Positions 57,001 through 64,000 of a stretch of 64,000 nucleotides of DNA are shown here, piece by piece; position 1 is the stretch's first letter, and every line of letters begins with the position of its first letter. The stretch comes from Imbricaverruca yamaguchii. Lineage: Eukaryota > Arthropoda > Thecostraca > Neoverrucidae. The stretch is taken from NCBI GenBank assembly GCA_034440575.1, contig JAOTOL010000880.1, positions 1-64,000 on the forward strand, written 5' to 3'. Under the pieces are notes generated by a model. It did no database searches. It was not told where the DNA came from and saw nothing but the letters and a program-made list of their open reading frames with translations. Position numbers and translations under genes: made by a program.

Positions 57001-60000
57001 CATATAATAATACATTTAGCGTATACTGAGCTACAAAGTACAAAGTATGCGAGGCGGCATCTTGGCCTGCGTTTCCCTATACTGGTGACGGTACACATAA
57101 TTTGGTGATTGGTGCCTGACACACTTGGTGATTTTACCTGGTTGTATGGCCGTGACTAGGTACTTCGGTGACTCCACATAACGACATCCATATATTATAG
57201 CTGCACGCGAGCGAGCATCACAAATGATATTCTGCGAAAATAGTGAAAGCAGCCATGGCAATGACTACAGTATTCACTCAAAAATAATCAAAATACCGGA
57301 AGCGAGTCGGTATTTACAAAGGCCATCCCCAGTAAGAATGAATTATCCTCATATTAAGTGTGTGACAAATGAACAACGCAATAGCACTACGCATTTAACG
57401 TACGTATGCGTATTCGTACAATGGATCAAATCAGATCGAACATGACCGACATAAATTAAAGAAACATGGAGTGAAAATTGCAGTAAAATTTGGCCCAGTG
57501 CTCATGCATGCTTCTGAAGAGTACTTCAACCGTGAAAACACCTCTGCAATGTCATTGCGAGACATAAATGTTCCATTATAAGTCACAATTACACAGGTGG
57601 TGAAGCCTGCTGCATTTTCAAGAGTGAGACGAAACCATCTGAGTGTTCGAGCAGTCAGCGACTGGAATTCTCTTCCAGAACAAGTAGTCTGTTCTAATAC
57701 TCTGAACCAGGTCAATACCAGAATATATGCATTCTGGTTCGAACAGCGATTCGATTATCCATCCTGAGATGTGCTGTTTATTATGCTTTGAGTCACCTTG
57801 TGTATTTCCAGTACGAGCTTGATGCGATCGGGTTAAACAGGCCCTTGCTTCTTATGAATCCTGAAATATATATGATGATGATATGATGAAATATATATGA
57901 TGATGAATTACTATCATGGTTTTTATATAGCGTCCACAGCCCATATAGGTGTAGACGGAGTGCTATTTACAAGGGAATCATTTTATGAAAACTATTGGGT
58001 TGGCATATTAAGCTCACTTCCGAAAAATTAGACTAAAAGAAGATATTATAAAATATTGTTTCCACAGCTCAACGAACAAAATTATGAGTGGGTAGGGGTG
58101 CAGCTATTGTTTTGGACTCAAGTTTAGAGGTACACGATTTTGGAGGAGCACGTGCTCTTCTGATGTCCAATGTACACAATAAGGTACTCATGATCATCTA
58201 AATTGACAATGTAGCATAAACAATTTGCCTTTGTACTGGTTCATATTCTGCCAGCAGTTACTGCTGGTCGACAAAAACTATGTACGGCGCTGCGATACCA
58301 ACTGAGCCCTTCCCTATATCCGACAAGCGATCCACCAGGCGGCTAAATGGGCCTGCCAGTTATCACATAATTTAGCGTGATTTACAATCGGCATACCATT
58401 ATCAATGTGAACGAATCTGCCGCTGCGTAAATTTATCTACGTCTTATTACCAATACTCAATAAACAATACATTCAGAACGGAAGGCCGGAAATCGAGGAG
58501 GAAGACTTCCAAATATCCGGTATGCACGTTAGTTCCATGGCACGTTGCCAGCAATGTGCAGTATAGGATACCATGGAGCGTGGCTCTGCATCGCACCGAC
58601 AACCCATTCGCCAGGAAGCGCTTCTGGATATTGTCAATGACTAAGATATGCAGCAGATACAGCGGAGGACCTATTTTTGTGTGTGAAATCGAGCGTAAAT
58701 GTTTGCTGGGGTGGCTGTATGAACCAGAATCATATGCTCAGCAGAGCTTATTGCGTGCACTAATCACCAGATCCGTGAAGTCCAGCTCAACAAACATAAT
58801 TTTAATATGCGTACATTAACACGCGCACTGGAGGGTCTCTGAAAATTAAGCGCGCTGGACGGACGGATTCCGCCCCCTAAGATCTCGGATCCTATTACAG
58901 CTAAAGCAACACAATTATCAGGGTGGATAGGTACGGTAGTGAACTCTATTGTGTGCAAATTTCATGATCTTAGGTCAATATCTTCAAGATCAAATGAGGT
59001 CAAATATGACATTAAAAAATATTGTTTTGCGTGGTTTGGCTTGTCATTGACATGGATCGCTGTGAATGTGTTTAAATGCTCCAAAATGGGGATCAATGAT
59101 GTTTTAGACATTACTAAGGACGCAAAAGAAATGCTAGACCCGGTATTTGACCTCAGGTTACCTACATATGCGCACTTTGTTCTGTCATTACCTGCTCCAG
59201 CTACCAGAATCGGGCCGCCCGCCCGACTGCTCCGTCGGGCGGCTCGGCGCAATCGGCTTCACAAAGAAGGGAGTGAAGTACATGAATAAAGTATGGAAAC
59301 GCTTAGGTACACAATGACAAAAAGTAGTTTTAGGATGTTAAGGGAGTAACGTGCAAAGTAACATCAGTCGCATGACAGTCATTTGCATCTATGACACCAT
59401 TCCAGTTGACCAAGCTTGGTTCTATTAACCTGTCATGAACTTGATCTGACTTGACCTCGGTGACTTGCATGACTTTGAAACTATATAGCATAACAATATA
59501 CATCAAACAGGTCGCTAATGTTGCCAAGAACACTTCCCTTTTGTCAATATACGGGAAGCGCACCAGCGCCGATTTTTGCTGTCTGGCGCGACGAAGCCTT
59601 TTTAATTTAACGCCCCGCAACTCGAAAAAGTGTTGGCCGGTTTCCGCTTTTCTTGCTTTAAAGAACGCACTGGTCATTTATAAGCAGATACGCAAATAAA
59701 TGGCGTACATCAGCTGGTAAACTCTGGAAGTATGCACGAAAAACCAGAGGGGTAGACTTATTTCGCAACACCCACCCCGCCTTCCGGGGCGCGTGATAAG
59801 CTGGTAGTCGGAAGACAAGATCTATGCCCAACGATTGTAGTCGCGAGATACGGATTCCTGGAGAGGTTGTACTCGGAACAGCTTCGCGATTGGGTTTAGC
59901 GATATGGTTTTGAACGAAGAACGCATTCTGTTCATCCACTGCCGAAGTGATCTAACTATCTATTCCCATGCCTTGGGGGTGGGTGGCGGGCTACCTTTTG

Positions 60001-62240
60001 TGACGTATAACTTGTGGGGCCTGCCGGCGACTACGCATGACCTTTTCTGTGACATTAACTCTTAGAGACATATTTGAAAAATTGCAGCCTGTCAATTTAA
60101 CATTCCTGATAATCAAGATGTATGTGGTCACGTACATATCGTATTCTTTCGAACTAGATGTGTTCTGCGTTCAAATGGGCTTGCGTCTACAAAATCTTAC
60201 ACTGCGAGAGTTCATAATACCACTTTTCGGAATTACTAATCCAATATCGATAATTCGATAAACTTATCATTGCATACAAGACATTACATAAAAAAGTGTT
60301 TTTAAACGAGGCTGGCATCGAACCGAACATTGACTTCAGCATCAACAACCATGCAAACCACAACCAGGCGAGGCGCTATATCGAGAGGCTGGACGGTGGC
60401 TCATGTGTTTTAATTTTACTCATTTCACGACACATGCCTTCCACGTACAGTGACTATTATGGACAGCCTGGGCCGATGGCCAGACTGTCCAATCTGGCCG
60501 TTACACGGTCGTGCGGGGGCTGTCTGCTATGCACTGCATGTGCTCACATCATTGACACAGGGAAGTGCAAACTCTGCATCAGAACGGAACGCAACTGCTC
60601 CTACGCGGTTGCTACGAGGCTCACTAACTTACTAGGCAATGAAGAGAAATTTGGCCCCAATGGTATCTGATTTGCAGCCTTTCAGCAGTTTCATAAGGCT
60701 GCAAATTGAATGTTGCACCGGTAGACTGCGACTTCGGTCTGCGGTCGCCTTTCACCTTAAGGTGCAGCCTGAGCAGCAGGATCGCGATCAGTGGAGCGTC
60801 GCCTCTCACCTTAAGGTGCAGCCTGAGCAGCAGGATCGCGGTCAGTGGAGCGTCACTTCACCTTAAGGTGCAGCCTGAGCAGCAGGATCGCGGTCAGTGG
60901 AGCGTCGCCTCTCACCTTAAGGTGCAGCCTGAGCAGCAGGATCGCGGTCAGTGGAGCGTCACCTCTCACCTTAAGGTGCAGCCTGAGCAGCAGGATCGCG
61001 GTCAGTGGAGCGTCGCTTCACCTTAAGGTGCAGCCTGAGCAGCAGGACCGCGGTCAGTAAAGCGTCGCCTCTCACCTTGAGGTGCAGCCTGAGCAGCAGG
61101 ATCGCGATCAGTGGAGCGTCGCTTCACCTTAAGGTGCAGCCTGAGCAGCAGGATCGCGGTCAGTGGAGCGTCGCCTCTCACCTTAAGGTACAGCCTGAGC
61201 AGCAGGACCGCGGTCAGTGGAGCGTCGCTTCACCTTAAGGTGCAGCCTGAGCAGCAGGATCGCGGTCAGCAGAGCGTCGCCTCTCACCCTAAGGTGCAGC
61301 CTGAGCAGCAGGATCGCGGTCAGCAGAGCGTCGCCTCTCACCTTAAGGTGCAGCCGCAGCAGCAGGATCGCGGTCAGTGGAGCGTCACCTCTCACCTTGA
61401 GGTGCAGCCTGAGCAGCAGGATCGCTGTCAGTGGAGCGTCACCTCTCACCTTAAGGTGCAGCCTGAGCAGCAGGATCGCGGTCAGTGGAGCGTCACCTCT
61501 CACCTTGAGGTGCAGCCTGAGCAGCAGGATCGCGGTCAGTGGAGCGTCACCTCTCACCTTAAGGTGCAGCCTGAGCAGCAGGATCGCGGTCAGTGGAGCG
61601 TCGCTTCACCTTAAGGTGCAGCCTGAGCAGCAGGATCGCGGTCAGTGGAGCGTCGCTTCACCTTAAGGTGCAGCCTGAGCAGCAGGATCGCGGTCAGTGG
61701 AGCGTCGCTTCACCTTAAGGTGCAGCCTGAGCAGCAGGACCGCGGTCAGTGGAGCGTCACCTCTCACCTTGAGGTGCAGCCTGAGCAGCAGGATCGCTGT
61801 CAGTGGAGCGTCGCTTCACCTTAAGGTGCAGTCTGAGCAGCAGGATCGCGGTCAGTGGAGCGTCGCTTCACCTTAAGGTGCAGCCTGAGCAGCAGGACCG
61901 CGGTCAGTGGAGCGTCACCTCTCACCTTGAGGTGCAGCCTGAGCAGCAGGATCGCTGTCAGTGGAGCGTCACCTCTCACCTTGAGGTGCAGCCTGAGCAG
62001 CAGGATCGCGGTCAGTGGAGCGTCACCTCTCACCTTAAGGTGCAGCCGCAGCAGCAGGATCGCGGTCAGTGCGACCACCAGTGTGGTGAGCACCCAGCTC
62101 TCGAGCGTGTGCAGGCCCAGCCGGAAGAGCAGAGCCGCGATGAGCACCGTCAGCGTGAGCCACCGACGCACGCTGAAGGGCGCGCCGGTCACCTCGTATT
62201 CGGCCAGTCGACCCGGCACATGGCGCACCACCCTCACCAT
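55367..62240 (-). CDS. PIGH: PIGH, GPI-GlcNAc transferase subunit H, two exons seen
   Basis: Subunit of the ER-membrane enzyme that transfers GlcNAc to phosphatidylinositol, the first step of GPI-anchor synthesis (with PIGA, PIGC, PIGQ, PIGP, PIGY). Two exons, 62034-62240 and 55367-55729, join in phase 0. The first encodes RRWLTLTVLIAALLFRLGLH and LESWVLTTLVVALTAILL, the two-helix membrane hairpin typical of PIGH. The second begins VKKETLLVEASLGVQITTTY, then SGRRSSLFISRGRLCDVVI, equivalent to human DQETLLIIDSLGIQMTSSY and ESTTFIEMGKVKDIVI. About 190 residues are seen, near the human 188. The start codon is uncertain. WDR27 follows head-to-tail about 390 bases on. Confidence 0.9.
55793..55981 (-). 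mobile_element. tRNA-derived SINE, family C, with 14-base target duplication
   Basis: SINE 55807-55967 between perfect copies of GGGAACAACAAGAG (55793-55806 and 55968-55981). On the - strand it has GGACGAGTGTCTTAGGGGTA and GTTGGTTCGAGTCTC (B-box). It lies about 65 bases upstream of the PIGH last-exon acceptor. Confidence 0.9.
56637..56805 (-). mobile_element. tRNA-derived SINE, family A, copy 3
   Basis: On the - strand: GGGATGGTCAAGTGGTTAAG and CCAAAGGTCCTGGGTTCAAC. Homologous to 18071-18257 and 37387-37566 over its length. Target duplication not clear. It lies in the PIGH intron. Confidence 0.85.
56936..56996. repeat. (TA)n microsatellite
   Basis: About 60 bases of uninterrupted TA. Confidence 0.98.
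57470..57770 (+). mobile_element. 3' tail of a non-LTR reverse transcriptase
   Basis: Around 57625-57760 the + frame reads RRNHLSVRAVSDWNSLPEQV then SNTLNQVNTRIYAFW, the standard C-terminal R.V..WN.LP..VV motif of CR1/Jockey-like elements. Only the last part of the protein is present. Confidence 0.7.
57771..60740. other. PIGH intron without recognised gene
   Basis: AT-rich. Segments near 58965-59010 and 59400-59465 contain AGGTCAA-rich motifs as in repeat R, suggesting old dispersed repeats. No coding match found. Confidence 0.45.
60745..62033 (-). repeat. Minisatellite built from the PIGH exon 1 splice donor
   Basis: About 25 copies of a 47- or 53-base unit. On the - strand each reads CTGACCGCGATCCTGCTGCT, CAGGCTGCACCTTAAG/GTGA, then AGAGGTGACGCTCCA or a shorter variant. 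The first copy is the end of the coding exon itself, so each unit holds about 36 bases of exon and the donor. Confidence 0.98.
62034..62240 (-). CDS. PIGH: PIGH first exon seen (membrane hairpin)
   Basis: From ATG at 62238-62240 (MVRVVRHVPGRLAEYEV) to donor CACCTTAAG/GTGAGA. The start is uncertain: TGGCCTGTGTCCAG just upstream (to about 62253) looks like a good acceptor, so an earlier exon may carry the true start. The two hydrophobic segments are separated by LHTLES, as in a membrane-inserted hairpin. Confidence 0.8.
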
Positions 62241-62544
62241 GCCCCGGCACTGGACACAGGCCACAAGCACACGTTACTTCACCATTACCCGGCATTGAAT
62301 ATCGACGAGAATTACCAGTCAGGCTTGGGCGAATTATGCTCGCCATTGGGCGGAGGTGAAAAATGTGCGCGAGGCTCCAGCTAACTGCCAGAAGCCAAGG
62401 AAGTGATTGCTTCGTGAAGCCAGGGAAATGATTGTTTCGTGGAGCCAGGGAAGTGATTGTTTCGTGCTACCCGAGAAATTACTTATGTAATTAGCTTAAC
62501 GGTTAGGACGTTTGATCATAGATTATGGCGTTCAGGATGTGGGT

Positions 62545-63040
62545 CTGCTAAACTCAATTGGCATGGTGTTTGACTTCAACAGGTGGGGTGGTTTGATACC
62601 TGGCAATAGCGAGCGTGCTGATGCGTCCCGGCACTGCTGTGATTTCATTGGTGGGTAGCCACGACCCAAGGTCTTGTCGGCGGTGCATGGTGATAAACTG
62701 TCAATTGTGCCCCGACGCTTCTAAAACACAGGTAAAAGGACAGTTGAGTTATCTCGGACGGTTCCCAATTCACGTGTCAGTGAAGTCGTATACTGTGGTG
62801 TGGATCTGTGAATCGGGAACTGCCCGAGAGAACTCGCCTGCACGGGAGACGCTTCGGGGCAATGGCTTGCAACGACGCACAGCTGACATGACCTTGAGTC
62901 GCACCTATGCACCAATGAAATTAAAGCACTGCACTGGCGCAAAAGCATGTTCGTCATTGACAAAAAAAAACAGCCTTTACCAGGTATCGAACCCATCACA
63001 CCTATTCAAGATAAACACCCTGCCAATTGAGCTGCACTGA
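62545..63040. mobile_element. Inverted pair of tRNA-headed SINEs
   Basis: Two arms of about 240 bases, imperfect inverted repeats of each other around 62785. Left, on +: CTCAATTGGCATGGTGTTTG, GGTTTGATACCTGG, ATTTCATTGGTGG. Right, on -: CTCAATTGGCAGGGTGTTTA, GGGTTCGATACCTGG, ATTTCATTGGTGC. Each outer end has a tRNA-like head with a B-box. It is either two insertions in opposite directions or a foldback element. Confidence 0.75.
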
Positions 63041-63672
63041 CATGCATCCTGAACGTCATAAGCTAAGATCAAAGGCCTTAACTACGAAGCTAATTACCGA
63101 AGCGATTACACGGATAACACAATACTTTTACTTGTTGATACACTCTTAAATACTGTGGAAGAAGTGCACCACCATATTTCTGGCCATGAATATGCATGCT
63201 ACCACCCCCACTCCCCCTCCCTCCTTCAACGAAATATGGGAAGCATAAAGAAACAAGGACTTTTGATGTGGAACTATACATGAAAGTACCATATACCACG
63301 TACCATGAAAGGTGTAAACATATGAGAAAGCATCCTAATCTAACCTACTATTTTGTTCCTAAAAAACGTTCCATTCACCTTGCATCAAAATTGTTTTGCA
63401 AAATGATTAAATATTTGCACAAAGGAAATCAGTCCAGAAATGAGATCCTTTTTATTGTAAAAATGGAAAAACAAAAAACTGCAGGTGTAGCAGGGATAAA
63501 TTAATGGATAAATCATGCAAGGAAAGCAAGCCATATACATGTATATATTACATATATATGTATGTATATACATACATGCATACATATGCTCCTGATTGAC
63601 CTTTCATGACACTCAAGACATTTTCCAGTCCCATGTCCCACCAGCAAAATGGTTTGGCTGTGTCAATACCAG
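63041..63672. other. Stretch without recognised gene
   Basis: AT-rich, with short TATG-type simple repeats near 63530-63590. A 102-residue frame at 63196-63504 is Lys-rich and unlike any family I know. Confidence 0.45.
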
Positions 63673-63718
63673 TGATCATGTATAAGTGCATAATAGATGA
63701 ACAAATAAACACCCACTA

Positions 63719-63787
<69 letters not shown>

Positions 63788-63801
63788 TTATACATATATT
63801 G

Positions 63802-63884
<83 letters not shown>

Positions 63885-63930
63885 TAGTGGGTGTTTATTT
63901 GTTCATCTATTATGCACTTATATATGATCA
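63673..63930. repeat. (TA)n tract enclosed by a 52-base inverted repeat
   Basis: Arms 63673-63724 and 63879-63930 are inverse complements with one mismatch (for example AGATGAACAAATAAACACCC against GGGTGTTTATTTGTTCATCT). Between them are about 154 bases of nearly pure TA. Confidence 0.95.
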
Positions 63931-64000
63931 AATTACCTGTAAATTACCTGTAAACCTGTCCTTGTAGGAACTTGCTGGGGAGGCATTAAGAAGACCAGTT

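Noticed and set aside
63721..63880. Tyr/Ile repeat frames
   Set aside because: Translation of (TA)n.

Overview
This is a eukaryotic window from an invertebrate nuclear genome. Several features suggest an arthropod (crustacean or chelicerate): GC-rich exons in AT-richer introns, decayed I/Jockey-like non-LTR retrotransposons carrying RNase H, tRNA-derived SINEs and very many GC-rich minisatellites. I cannot name the species. All exon borders were set by eye from GT/AG sites, reading-phase agreement between successive exons, and remembered human protein sequences.

Three genes are recognisable. (1) A BRCA1-like gene lies on the + strand (6.2-20.0 kb). It has a very long disordered middle and a complete C-terminal tandem BRCT unit; the RING end is not seen. 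(2) WDR27, a WD40-repeat protein, lies on the - strand (55.0 to 36.3 kb) in 11 exons plus a possible microexon, with phases that agree almost throughout. (3) PIGH, a subunit of the enzyme that starts GPI-anchor synthesis, lies on the - strand (62.2 to 55.4 kb); its last exon ends about 390 bases before the WDR27 start codon. Single exons of unassigned genes lie at 23.15-23.45 kb (-, membrane protein), about 26.1-26.3 kb (+, possibly ARM-like) and 33.70-33.79 kb (+).

Layout: 0-5 kb, dispersed repeat and decayed non-LTR elements; 6-20 kb, BRCA1-like gene; 20-36 kb, tandem arrays, an LTR-element remnant, SINEs and orphan exons; 36-55 kb, WDR27; 55-62 kb, PIGH with a 6.3 kb intron; 62-64 kb, an inverted SINE pair and a (TA)n tract inside a 52-base inverted repeat.

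The main observation is that many minisatellites are built from the splice junction of the exon they touch. At PIGH exon 1, four WDR27 exons and the membrane-protein exon, the array starts at the 5' splice site, and most or all units carry a copy of it. The orphan exon at 26.29 kb has a similar array 230 bases away. At two BRCA1 BRCT exons the array carries the 3' splice site instead. Transposons cluster at the same places: a SINE has split a BRCA1 splice donor, and two hAT-type MITEs sit within 16 bases of WDR27 donors.
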